Shown here: positions 1 through 9,700 of the stretch, in pieces
Layout of the letters: the number at the start of each line of letters is the position of its first letter
Position numbering within the stretch: the stretch's first letter is position 1
DNA from: Thalassiosira profunda
Taxonomy: Eukaryota > Bacillariophyta > Thalassiosirophyceae > Thalassiosirales > Thalassiosiraceae
Length of the DNA stretch: 27,804 bases
Direction: 5' to 3'
NCBI GenBank assembly: GCA_036939355.1
Contig: JALLAP010000023.1
Coordinates: 1-27,804, forward strand
The notes under the pieces: model-generated
Seen by the model: the letters and a program-made list of their open reading frames with translations, nothing else
Told to the model about the DNA's origin: nothing
Databases searched by the model: none
Position numbers and translations under genes: made by a program

Positions 1-452
1 TCTCCGACGAATTTCGATTTCAGGATCCCGACGTGAAATTGACGGGCATCGAGGAATATGCCCGGGGGGTCACCAAAATCTTCGACCAGGATGCCTCCCG
101 GGCGGAGATTATTTCCTCCGTGGTCAATGCGACGGTGCCCGATACGATCACGGTCACGTGGCGGCTGTCGGGGCGGGTCAACATCGGACCCAACGGGCTG
201 CCCATCAAGCCGTACATTTGCTACACGGACTTCACCGTCGATGCACAAACGGGGCTGATCGTCTTTCAGGAGGATCGATTCGCCGTGCCCGGGTGGGACA
301 TATTATTGAGCGCGCTGTTCCCGTTTTTGATTGGGAAGGTGACGAGCGACGCGGCGCCCGAGGTGGAACCGCGGGTGGTGCAGATGCCAAGGATACGGGG
401 GGCGAAGAATCCGGGGATGCTGGACGGGCTGTTGCAGCAGCTGGGGCTCTGA
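1..452 (+). CDS. DUF2358/SnoaL-like protein, 3' part
   Basis: The frame is open from the window edge (codons in phase with base 3) to TGA at 450-452, so the start lies outside and about 149 residues are visible. The visible protein begins SDEFRFQDPDVKLTGIEEY. This matches the 'damage/phase, then F-x-D-P, then G-x-x-x-Y' pattern of the SnoaL-like DUF2358 family, which is common in plastid-bearing algae and plants and has a cone-shaped alpha+beta fold. A beta-rich middle follows (TITVTWRLSGRVN ... ICYTDFTVDAQTGLIVFQEDRF), then a hydrophobic stretch DILLSALFPFLIG and a basic tail. I see no catalytic residues. The product is probably a small soluble or membrane-associated plastid protein, but its targeting region is missing. 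The family call is from recall of sequence pattern, not a search. Confidence 0.6.
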   Translation, partial: SDEFRFQDPDVKLTGIEEYARGVTKIFDQDASRAEIISSVVNATVPDTITVTWRLSGRVNIGPNGLPIKPYICYTDFTVDAQTGLIVFQEDRFAVPGWDILLSALFPFLIGKVTSDAAPEVEPRVVQMPRIRGAKNPGMLDGLLQQLGL

Positions 453-717
453 TTTGCATCGAGAGAGAAACAACCAGAAAGACAAGTGTCTACGCTGTTG
501 GCTGAAATCTAACTTTACATCAACATCATGCTCATTTGGCAATACGCATCTCGAGCAATGTGAGTAGGACTCTTCCATTCCTCCGCAGCGTGTCTCCTCC
601 GAGCTCAGACAAAGACGAAGTGCTTCCAAAAAATGAAAAATGCCGTCTGTCCGCCGCCCGCCACAAAGCAAAAGAGTTTCACTTTCCCTCTTCAAAACAA
701 AACCCCGCGGGACGCCT

Positions 718-1951
718 ATGAACGCCAGCACCACGCGACGGATGATGAGGCAGCTCAACGGCATGGCTGCTGGCCGCCGATGTGCCTATAATGTGCTCAT
801 CCTCCTGCTCGTCTTATCGCTCGGAGCGGTTGGGGCCAACGCCGATTCGTTGTTCGATGCAATCGACGCGAACCACGACCATTCCATCAGCGAGGCCGAG
901 TATACCGCGGCCGTGGGAAAACTGCTCGGCGCTGGCGGCGGTGTCGCTGCGGCGAGCGGCGCGTCTGCAAATAATGTCGGTGCACCCCCGCTCGGCCTGG
1001 ACTCGAACCCGTTCACGTACCACCACGACCCGTCGGCGAGCACCGGCGTGAGCCTCCACGAGAAGCTCAAGTTCCACGACCCCGGGAGCGGGAAGGACTT
1101 CTTCAAGGGCCTCTTCGCGTCGTTTTCTGCAATTATTGCGACGGAGATCGGGGACAAGACCTTCTTCATCGCCGCGGTGCTGAGCATGAGGAACGACCGG
1201 GCGGCGGTGTTCGGCGGGGCGATTCTGGCGTTGATCATCATGACGATCCTGAGCACGGCCATGGGATTGGTCCTGCCGGCGCTGATGCCCAAGAAGTACA
1301 CGCACATCATCGGCGGGATTTTGTTCCTCTATTTCGGGGTGAAGCTGCTGGCTGACTCGCGGGGGATGGAGGACAAGGTGTCGGAGGAACTGGAGGAGGT
1401 GGAGGAGGAGCTGGCCGAGATGAATAAGAAGAAGAGCCGGGCAAAGAAGAAGAAGCGGGCCGAGGCGGCCGACGACGAAGACGTGGAGGGGCAAGCGGTT
1501 GAGAATGGCGACGGGGAGGGGGCGAAGAAGCGGCGGGGCGGGGGGAGCAAGGCTCTGAAGCACGCGCCATCGTCGGGCCTGTCAGCGGCGGGAGATTACA
1601 GCGGGAGCTCGTGGGAGGCAGTGTTTCTCCAGGCGCTGAGCATGACGTTTTTGGCTGAATGGGGCGACCGGAGTCAGATTGCCACCATCGCGCTGGCGGC
1701 CGCCAAGGTGAGAGATGTTTGGTAAAATGCCTGTGCCCATTTTTTGGGGAGGATCCTCTAACACTTCATTCCACGAATAGGATCCCATCGGAGTCACAAT
1801 TGGAGGGTGCATAGGGCACAGCATCTGCACGGGCATGGCCGTGATCGGTGGGAGAATGCTTGCTTCGCGCATATCAGAGAAGTCGGTGGCCTTTTACGGC
1901 GGACTGGTGTTTTTGGCGTTTGGCATTCACTCGGTATACTTCGAGGAGTGA
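718..1951 (+). CDS. GDT1/TMEM165 (UPF0016) cation transporter with an N-terminal EF-hand
   Basis: Two exons, 718-1707 and 1781-1951, flank a 73-nt intron (donor GTGAGA, acceptor AATAG) and encode 386 residues. I chose the ATG at 718 rather than the in-frame ATG at 640 because it starts directly before a signal peptide (hydrophobic residues 25-41, small residues at the cleavage site). Residues 50-61 (DANHDHSISEAE) form a complete EF-hand loop with D1, N3, D5, S7, I8 and E12. Two family-defining motifs follow, E-I-G-D-K-T at 143-148 and E-W-G-D-R-S at 314-319, each in a three-helix repeat. They are separated by an acidic/basic Lys-Glu-rich loop (about 217-285). In known members these motifs carry Ca2+/Mn2+ (H+ exchange) in the Golgi or, in plants, the chloroplast. 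The EF-hand suggests calcium sensing on the lumenal side; that is inference. Confidence 0.9.
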
Positions 1952-2371
1952 GGAGGCACTGCTAGAAAAGGAACGATCGAGGCGGGTCATTAATGCATAA
2001 CCAATCAAGCCAGCACATTCCGCCCATCCCGTCCTAGAGAGATACTACCTATGTAGGTTTTGTGCAAATTTCTATGACGTATGTACGTAGATAGTACGTA
2101 AGCGCTCAACTTTCTATCTATGGTACAATATCTCATTTCACTTCGTCCCCGCCGCCACATGGCAAGGCGTAGCGTTGCAATCCCTGGACCCCCTCACCTC
2201 ACACCAACCCCGACCGCCGGCCATCAAGTGTTGAACGCGAGGGAGTGGTCTCTGACGCCGCCTGTCGCGGGTGGAGGCGTCTAGTTTTGAAGAGCACTTT
2301 TAGGCAACACATCACATCCATCACGTGTGCACGTCTCATCGCATCCCACAACGCTTGGGTCCATCTCGGCC
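1952..2371. other. Intergenic, 420 bp
   Basis: This lies between the GDT1 stop and the TM9SF start, which are in the same orientation, and I find no convincing coding frame. It should hold the GDT1 3' end and the TM9SF promoter. The visible structure is a short AT-richer patch with two TACGTA palindromes at 2084-2089 and 2095-2100. A small inverted repeat (ACCTA..TAGGT) lies around 2047-2058. No clear TATA box is seen near the start codon. Confidence 0.5.
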
Positions 2372-5300
2372 ATGCGTTCCATTTCCGGCCTCGTTGCCGC
2401 CCTCCTCCTCTGGGGAGCGCGTGCCAGCCTGTCCAGCGCGAGAAGGATCGAGGTCGGGCGTCCTAGTTTGACGTCCCGAGTCGATCGCGGAGAAGAAGTG
2501 CACGCGCGGTATCCCATCTCGGACGAGAATGCAAAATCGTATGCTGAGGGCGAGGAGTGAGTTATTCCGATGCTTTGTTTGCAGCGCCCAATTGGTTTGT
2601 CTTATCTCGTATCTGCCGCCTCCTCCTCGTCCAGGGTGGAGCTCAAAGTAAACAAATTGACCTCATCAAAGACCCTATCTACCCCGTGGAAAACTACCTC
2701 CTTCCCTTTTGTCAGCCCGAGGGCGGGCCGAAGATGGATCGCCAGAACCTTGGGCAGTTCCTTGTGGGCGATCGTATCGAGTCCTCGCCCTACCGGCTGA
2801 ACATGAAGGAGGATATGTACTGCGAACAATTGTGCATCAGCAACCTCGGACGGGGGGAGCAGAAGGGCGTCTCTCCCAACAAGATGGTGCGGGCGATTCG
2901 TAAGCAGTATCACAGCAATTGGATCGTGGACAGCATCCCGGCGGCCAGCAAGGTGGAGGACGATACCACCGTCACCACCCGGTATTGGGGAGGCTTCCCG
3001 GTTGGATTCATTGCCAGCGATACCAGGAAGGCATACGTGCACAACCACGTGAACATTGAAATTCAGTACCACAGCGTGGAGACCGAGCCCGACAAGTATC
3101 AGGTTGTGAGAGTGCTCGTTGAGCCTTTCAGTATCAAGCACGAGTTTGATATCGGAGATCTACCAGCTCGCATCACCAATGCCATCCAGAGCTGCAACCC
3201 GGAAAGCTCAGATAAACAACACACCCGCTACGAGATGGTGTACGCTGGGGGGAGGGAGCCCCAGCCCGCCTCCGGCCGCGTGCTCTTCACCTACGATGTC
3301 ATCTGGACGGAGAACAAGGAAGTTAGATGGGCGAATCGCTGGGATGTCTATCTCTTGATGGACGGTGCCATTCCTGACCATACCACTGGACGAGCATCGC
3401 CAATTCCCTCGTGAACGTCATGTTTCTCCTGGCTATGATTGCTGTGACCCTTGTGCGCCAACTTCGTCACCTTGCATCCTACAAACGAATCGAATCAGAC
3501 GAAGAAAAAGCTGAGCGCATCATAGGATTTGGTTGGCAGTTGTTGCACCGAGACGTGTTTCGTCCTCCCACTTACTCGCCTCTTCTTTTGGCTGCGTGTT
3601 GTGGAACGGGGGTTCAGCTGCTGTGCACCGCATTTGAGACCGCACTGCTGCCAGTATTGGGTTTCATACATCCTTCAGAACACGGAACGCTGATTGTTGC
3701 GATGCTTGTCTTATTCGCCGTCAATGGTTCGATGGCAGGGTATGTTTCTGCCAGGGTCTACTGTCTTTTCTGCAGACGTCCGCAGGAGAAAGGTCTGCGA
3801 GATGTGACGAAGTACACTGCGTTCGGGTTTCCTGGCATTGCATTTGGATACTGGCTGCTAGTCAACATCCTGGCACTCGCACAGAGAAGCTTTTACGCGG
3901 TTCCTGTGACGAACACGACAATTGTCGTGTGCCTGTGGCTATGTATCCTAGCTCCGTTGGCGTTTCTCGGGGCGCACATTGGTTACAAACAAGGAGCGCT
4001 ATTTGATCTCCCAAACGCACGAGGCCCGCCACCGCGGAAGGTTCCACCTCAACCACTGCTTCGAAAACTGCCATTCAGTATCATGGCTTCAGGCTTGCTC
4101 AATTTCGGCTGCATCGTGAGTTTTCGACGTGCAATCATCACATCTTCTCTAGTGGCATACCTCTCATCCTTTTCTACTCCAGTTTGTCGAGTTCTACTTC
4201 CTTCATGCAGCACTATTGACGGGACAGTACTGTCCCTTCTTCGGGTTCCAACTGATCGTGCTAGCAATCCTCCTAGTGACGGCTACACTGACGAGCAGCA
4301 TTCTGAACTATTACATCTTGAGCGGAGGATCAGAGTATCGCTGGTGGTGGCGCTCCTTCGGCGTTGGTGGATCGGGAGGCATCGTGCTCTTTATGTATGC
4401 CTGCATGCATTTAGGACGAGGGTCGCTGTCCCTATCCTTCTCCACACACTTGCTTTATCTTGGCTGCATGGGTCTGATGGCTCTTGCGCTGTTCCTGATG
4501 ACTGGCGTTGTTGGGCTCGTGGCTTCCTTTGGATTCAACAAGATGCTGTACAGACCGATCATCGCTTCTAGGAAGATATCAGAGGAAGAAGATACTTTCT
4601 GGATAGACGCACTGGGCGGGAAGATTGAGGCTGGAAGCAGCAGCGATAGAACTACCAACAAGAAGTGGTTGCTCTGTGCAGCTATGGTTGTGCTATTTTT
4701 GCCAGCAGTGTTTTATCCTCATGAGATTCGGGTAGAGGAGTCGGATGCAAGACAAAGGAGCAGTGATGTCGCCAGCGACGGTAGCTTGCAGGCCCAGGGA
4801 GACTATATCGTTGGCGAAGCCGAATCAGTTGGAGACAAAATTCATCGAACGGAGTCCCCACACCAGTTTGGCATTGCGTCGAGTCATCTTCTCGCAGGCC
4901 ATGGGGAACTGGCGCTGGCAGTAGTTGCATTGCTCTGGGCTGCAGCGATTGTCTGCAGCGTCATTCTGAAGAGGCGGAGTGCTCGGCCAGGAGGCGCGAT
5001 TTATCTTTACAACCAGAGGAGGGTTCGCGAAATCACGGCTCAAAAGAGGAGATCGCTTCGCGAGATGTTGAAAGATCCTGTTGTATTCGCAGAAATGGAG
5101 GCAAGATTTGGAGACCTGTCGTCGTTGCGCCTAATCGCAGAATCACAGTGGGCTCCAGATAAGAAGGAGGAGTGCGTCAAGCTCTGGAAGAAGATTCTGC
5201 TCGTTCCGTGGATACGAAACACGAACGCTTTACTCTTCCTGATAGCGTACACAGCATCTATCGGTGTCTACGGCGAAGCATTGTCGCTTATGCTACTGGC

Positions 5301-5430
5301 CCTCGTGTTCGTCCATCTGGTGGACAACCTATTGCTCTACAGGGCTGCCATAGCCAAAGGAGCCCCAAAGATTGCTGAAAGCGAAGGCCTGTTTGCTGCG
5401 GTGGGAGTCCCAGTCATCGAGGTGGTGTGA
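2372..5430 (+). CDS. TM9SF/EMP70 endomembrane protein, C-terminally extended, two apparent frameshifts
   Basis: Three exons: 2372-2556, 2635-4115 and 4183-5430. The introns are 78 and 67 nt, both GTGAGT..AG. The start gives a signal peptide (MRSISGLVAALLLWGA). Splicing yields the family sequence YAEGEEVELKVNKLTSSKT. The frame must then change near 2672-2680 to continue as YPVENYLLPFCQPEGG, and again near 3378-3382 to pass from GAIPDH to HWTSIANSLVNVMF. Each break equals one missing base; adding two bases makes the total 2916 nt (971 residues). The lumenal domain (GDRIESSPY, YWGGFPVGFI) is followed by the multi-spanning domain with YRWWWRSF around 4330. Family members help sort membrane proteins in Golgi and endosomes. 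Instead of the usual C-terminal KxD/E ending, about 288 further residues follow (4564-5427), with about four hydrophobic segments. Intact conserved sequence on both sides of each break favours assembly error over true decay. Confidence 0.88.
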
Positions 5431-5479
5431 TGAAGTGGTCTAGAGTGAGTATCAATTTATGTGCGCCACCAAGCTTTTC

Positions 5480-8087
5480 CTACAACCCGAAGATGTAACT
5501 TTGCTGGGCGAAGAGCTCCTTGGCATAGTCGTACAAGTGGACGTCGTATCGGTTTTGCTCCAGCAGTAGCTTCCACGTATCGCTGTCCCTTCGTATCGGA
5601 TGCCTCGACACGTACTTTTCGTCCATAAGCTGCTTGCGACAACCGAACTCCCTCTCGTAATGGGGGCTGCGTCGACGGCGAGTGACAGGTAAGAAGATCA
5701 TCAGCCGACGACAAACGAAGAAAGATGCACCATCGAGACTCACCTGTCCTTCCACTTGAAATAATGATCGAATCGAGCGAAGGATCCGCGCTTATTGTCG
5801 AGCAATCCGACGATGAACTTTCGCCGCAGTACCTCTTTGGCAATCTCCAGGTTGTCCATGTCGATGGGCCCCGTCATTGACTCGGACAATATCCGAACTG
5901 CCAGTCGAACAGGAAGCCACATGAGTGTGTGCAAACATTAAACATCTGTCGTGTTGGAAGCACAGCAGACCACTCACCCATCCAATTGTTCTCAATGAGC
6001 TCCGACTTGGCGTAGTCGTCCACTGTCATGTTCTTCAGCGGAGGATACCCCGTCCCCTTCAGAAAATGGAACATGCTCGCGGCCCGGTCCACCGGATGCC
6101 GCAACAACACAAACGCCCTTGCCCGATCGTTCGCGTTGAACAGCGAGGGGATCAGATCCACGTGCGCTGAGACCAGCGTGTCGGCCAAGTGGCCCGGGAC
6201 CAACCCCAAATTCAACGCCCGCGCGATCCCCTCCGGCGTGGCGATGTTCACGTTCGTGTAATTGTGCTCCGCGTATCGCACCACCTTCAATTCCTGGTCG
6301 GTCTCGTGTCCGTCCAACTCGCCCACCTCCGCAGCGAGCGTCTGTCCCAGGCAGTGGCTCAGCATCGTCTTGACGACCACGCCGCCGCTGCGTGGTATAT
6401 GCCAAAAATAGGGGGTGTCCCGTCCCACGACGTAGGGCGTTTTGAGGTCGGCGAAGACCTGGAACCGGGAGGGGACGATGTCGTTGCTCAGTTTCTGTTG
6501 CGGACGAGGGTCGATGTCGCTGAGCTTGTCGGCGCTGGTGTTGAGCTTGTCGAGCGCGTCGGCCATCGAGAGGCCCTGCTTCGGCTGCAAGAGGGGGTGG
6601 GCGTCGCCCAACTCTGCCGGTCGTTCTGGTGCCTCAATGTCGTCAGCCCCCATTTGCTGCAGAGCATCCCGCTCCGATAGTTGCTGCGGCTGCTGCATCC
6701 GATGCAGCGCCTCGATCTTCGGCGCCGATTTCCGCTCCATCGCCTCCTGCCGTTCCCGCATTTCCCTCTCCGCCTCCTCCCGCGCATTCTCGTTCACCTC
6801 CAACACCCTCTGTCCGCCCCGCAAATTCCCCTCCCCGAAGATTTGGTCGTCCATCATCATCTTTTCCTCCTCCCACGGATTCGTCTTCCGTAAAAGCGGG
6901 ACCGTCTTGCGCAGGACGTCCCCGATGCCCTCCTCCTCACTTGCGTAGCTCCCACCCCTCCTCCGTCCGTCGCCCTCGACGTGCTCCATGGCAATGTTTC
7001 TTATCCCGTCGGACATCCCTGCCGTCTGGTAGCGATGGTTCCGAAAGCGCCAGTTGAGGTGGTCCATCGTCGCCCGATCTCGCTTGTGCACCGTCCGAAA
7101 CTGGATGGTCACAAACATCACACCAATCAGCAGTGCCACCCACGTCTTCTGCTTGACCATTTTGAGGTGGCCCACAATTGTCGGGGGTGCCTCTTCCCGT
7201 CCCCGGCGCCGCCCGCCTCTATTGCTGGGGCTCCGTCCGGCGAGGGATCGCCAATTGGAGCTGAAGATGGACCGGGTCAAGCCGGAGGCCAGCGTGCTGT
7301 GGCCCTTGGTGTCGCCCCCCGATCCCGTATCATTGTCATTAAATCCCCTCGCGCTCCGCTTTTTCGATGAGTGGGATCCCAACCCAATCTCTTCCAAAAT
7401 GGTGGTGATGCCGTGGGAGGGGAGGGTGCTCCCCTCCCCTGCCAGTTTGCTCCGGTTGGTCGATCGGTGGCCGGTTCCGAACATTCCCATGCCGCCGCGC
7501 GCGCCCGGTCGGGATCGATTGCGGCGCTGGTGGGCGCTGCCCATGTAGGATTCCACGCCGGCGGTGGTGGCGCCTCCGCCGAAGAGGGCGGAGACGTCGT
7601 CGGCGGTTTGGTCGAAGACGATTTCTCGGGGCTTGGTGAGGAGGGTATCCTCGTCGTTTTCGGTGGCGTCCTCCTGCTGTTGCTGCTGCTGCTGCTGCTG
7701 CGAATTCTTCATTTCTCCCAACGTCAGATCGTTGCCGCCGTTAATATCCCGCACGCCCCCGTTCTTCCCGGCATCCCCGGACGTTCTGTTGCCAGGTGCA
7801 CCTTGCTCGACGTCTGCTGCAACCTTCGTCGGGACCTGGAATACCGAGCTCAATGCCGTCTCCTCCGTCTTGGTCTTTGCAACACTCCCGATGGCGGAGG
7901 CGTTGTCTCCCAGCAATTCCTCGAACAATTGGTTCACCCTCCCGGCGGTGCCGTCGCCGTTTGTGGCGTCGTCGTACATGTCGTCGTGAGTGACTACATC
8001 GTTGTTGTTAGGGGGGTTCACCTTGTTAGCTGCGGATCCAGCGCCCGGCGGACGCCGCCGCGAGGAGGCGCTGTTCAGGCGGATCAT
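5480..8087 (-). CDS. Type II membrane sulfotransferase-like protein (long paralogue)
   Basis: Three exons on the minus strand: 8087-5978, 5897-5744 and 5666-5480, with introns of 80 and 77 nt (both GTGAGT..AG). They give 816 residues. Residues 1-310 are low-complexity, charged and Gly/Asn-rich with a nine-Gln run at 130-138. One membrane segment lies at about 315-330, followed by a Glu/Arg-rich helix (430-455) that may be a coiled coil. The catalytic region has a PAPS 5'-phosphosulfate loop (WHIPRSGGVVVK, about 562-573) and a 3'-phosphate site (RHPVDRAASMF, about 663-673). These motifs are typical of Golgi sulfotransferases acting on glycans or proteins; the acceptor is unknown. Exon joins were set by alignment with the neighbouring paralogue: NNWMV and MTGP match across intron 1, and LYDYAKELF matches in exon 3. 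The PAPS-loop residues differ from cytosolic SULTs, so sulfotransferase activity is inferred. Confidence 0.8.
7674..7700 (-). repeat. CAG/CTG microsatellite encoding poly-Gln
   Basis: Nine glutamine codons in a row (CTG repeats with one TTG on the plus strand, CAG/CAA on the coding strand) lie in the low-complexity N-terminus of the long sulfotransferase-like protein. It is a likely length-variable coding microsatellite. Confidence 0.85.
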
Positions 8088-8324
8088 CGTCGGCGATCGG
8101 GCGCGCCCTGCCGCGTCGAACGTTGTCTGCGACGACGGTGGTGGGCCTGCGGAGGAGAGTGAGAGCGGCCTCCGTTTGAGGTGTGGAGGGGGCTGATTGC
8201 AAAGTTGAGGTCATTCGACCTGTCAACCTGTAGAATTGTACATAGGAATCAATAACCTGCGAGGATTGAAAGATCCGGCCCTCCCAATTCCCCGCGAGGC
8301 GCCCCCTCCCGCTCGCATCCCCGC
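8088..8324. promoter_or_regulatory. Shared divergent promoter region of the sulfotransferase pair
   Basis: These 237 bp separate the start codons of two divergently transcribed paralogues and must contain both 5' UTRs and promoters. No TATA box is evident. A short imperfect inverted repeat (GAGGTCATTCGACCTG) lies around 8209-8222. Bidirectional control is inferred from geometry only. Confidence 0.45.
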
Positions 8325-9602
8325 ATGGCGCCCGCTCCGCAACGCATCGCCGCGGCGGCCGCCCTCTTCCTGGTGGCGGCCGCGATGTGGGCGGCCGTCC
8401 TTCTCTCGCACCGCACGAGCAGTAGCGACAAAGGTGACGGGCACTCGACATCGCCCCTTCGGAGAAATGGGATGGAGATGCACCGACGATTGCAATTGCA
8501 GGCAACCAATCGAACAGGCACACATTATCGCTCGTTGCGCTCCAGCATACAGCTCGCGAGAACCTCCTTCAAGCTGCCGGGGCATCTCGGCCACAACTTG
8601 TTGGAGTGGACCGACCCTCCCGCTGCCGACGGCGGCGACTTGCCCGTGTTCTGGCACATTCTGAAGAGCGGCGGGACGACGGTGAAATTGCTGTACGCGC
8701 AGTGCTACGGATTGGTCGAGGCGTGCGAGACGGGGTCGTTGGTGGATGCCGAGGGAGCGCAATTGCAGCAACAGGTGGAGCTGCCCGAGGAACAGCCGCG
8801 GCCAGCGTTGTCGTCGGAGGCGGGGTATCCGAGTCCGTGGGAGTGGACGCAGCAGCAGATATCGCCAGGAGAGGAGGAGCAACAACACAGGAATTTGCAA
8901 CAACAGAACGCCCTGCGCGTGGTGACGGCGGAAGACGGGCGCAAGTACGTCAATGTCGACGTTACCACTCCCGAGGGCATCGCCCAAGCCTCCCAGCAGG
9001 GCTTTGCCTCCTCGGATTTGGCAGACGTCATGTTCACGCCGTTGTTGATCGAATCTGCCAATGCGCTGCTTGGACAACACCGCAAAGGGCGACTCTTCGC
9101 ACTATTCCGGCACCCAATCGATAGGGTCGTATCCATTTTTCATTACTTGCAAAACGCGACCTGGGAGCCGACATACAACCCGGCATACGCAACGATGACA
9201 ATTGAAGAGTATGCAACGAGTCCGTACTGCGAAAGCAACTGGATGGTGCGGAGTCTGACCGGCAAAATGACCGGGCCCCTCTCGCCGGAGGATATTTTGG
9301 TCGCACAAGAGGTGCTGAAGCGAAAGTGCCTCGTGGGCTTGATGGACCACATGGAGGAGAGTTTGGTTCGCTACCACAACTACTTTCGGTTCGGCAACGA
9401 CGAGGCATTGCAATGCGCGCGGGAGCACTTTGCAAAGAAGGGTTCTGGGCAAAACAAGCACGAACATCCGAAGCTGGATCCCGGATCGGAAGCGTGGAAG
9501 ACATTGCAAGTGAAGAACGAGTTGGACATTCGATTGTACGATTTTGCGAGGGAATTGTTCGAGGAGCAGGGCAATTGGATGGCGAAGGAGAATCTCCTCT
9601 GA
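8325..9602 (+). CDS. Type II membrane sulfotransferase-like protein (short paralogue)
   Basis: A single intronless frame of 425 residues. The ATG at 8325 gives a short N-terminus and a signal anchor at about 8-27 (Ala/Val-rich). Residues 107-121 hold the PAPS loop FWHILKSGGTTVK, and residues 262-272 hold RHPIDRVVSIF, the 3'-phosphate-binding motif. A Gln/Glu-rich insert (about 146-195) separates them and is absent from the neighbour. The C-terminal part (NWMVRSLTGKMTGP, LVGLMDHMEESLVRYHNYF, LYDFARELFEEQG) matches the long paralogue at 5480-8087 closely, but without its two introns. The topology suggests a lumenal Golgi enzyme transferring sulfate from PAPS to a glycan or protein; the substrate is unknown. 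It converges on the SDR gene, with 98 bp between the stop codons. Confidence 0.82.
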   Translation: MAPAPQRIAAAAALFLVAAAMWAAVLLSHRTSSSDKGDGHSTSPLRRNGMEMHRRLQLQATNRTGTHYRSLRSSIQLARTSFKLPGHLGHNLLEWTDPPAADGGDLPVFWHILKSGGTTVKLLYAQCYGLVEACETGSLVDAEGAQLQQQVELPEEQPRPALSSEAGYPSPWEWTQQQISPGEEEQQHRNLQQQNALRVVTAEDGRKYVNVDVTTPEGIAQASQQGFASSDLADVMFTPLLIESANALLGQHRKGRLFALFRHPIDRVVSIFHYLQNATWEPTYNPAYATMTIEEYATSPYCESNWMVRSLTGKMTGPLSPEDILVAQEVLKRKCLVGLMDHMEESLVRYHNYFRFGNDEALQCAREHFAKKGSGQNKHEHPKLDPGSEAWKTLQVKNELDIRLYDFARELFEEQGNWMAKENLL

Positions 9603-9700
9603 TCGTTGCAGGTAGCAAAATGTAGATTGATACAGACACCAGCAAAAAGCCGCTTCTGAAGGTTGATGCGCCAACAAGAACACTGTGCTTTTCGCCGCAC

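Noticed and set aside
814..1563. 249-residue Leu/His-rich minus-strand frame opposite the GDT1 gene
   Set aside because: It is antisense to the signal peptide, EF-hand and first transport motif, and has no recognisable features.
7371..8162. 263-residue open frame on the plus strand opposite the long sulfotransferase-like gene
   Set aside because: It is Val/Gly/Arg-rich with a long Leu run made by the antisense of the poly-Gln codons. It has no domain and is explained by GC-rich, low-complexity coding DNA on the other strand.
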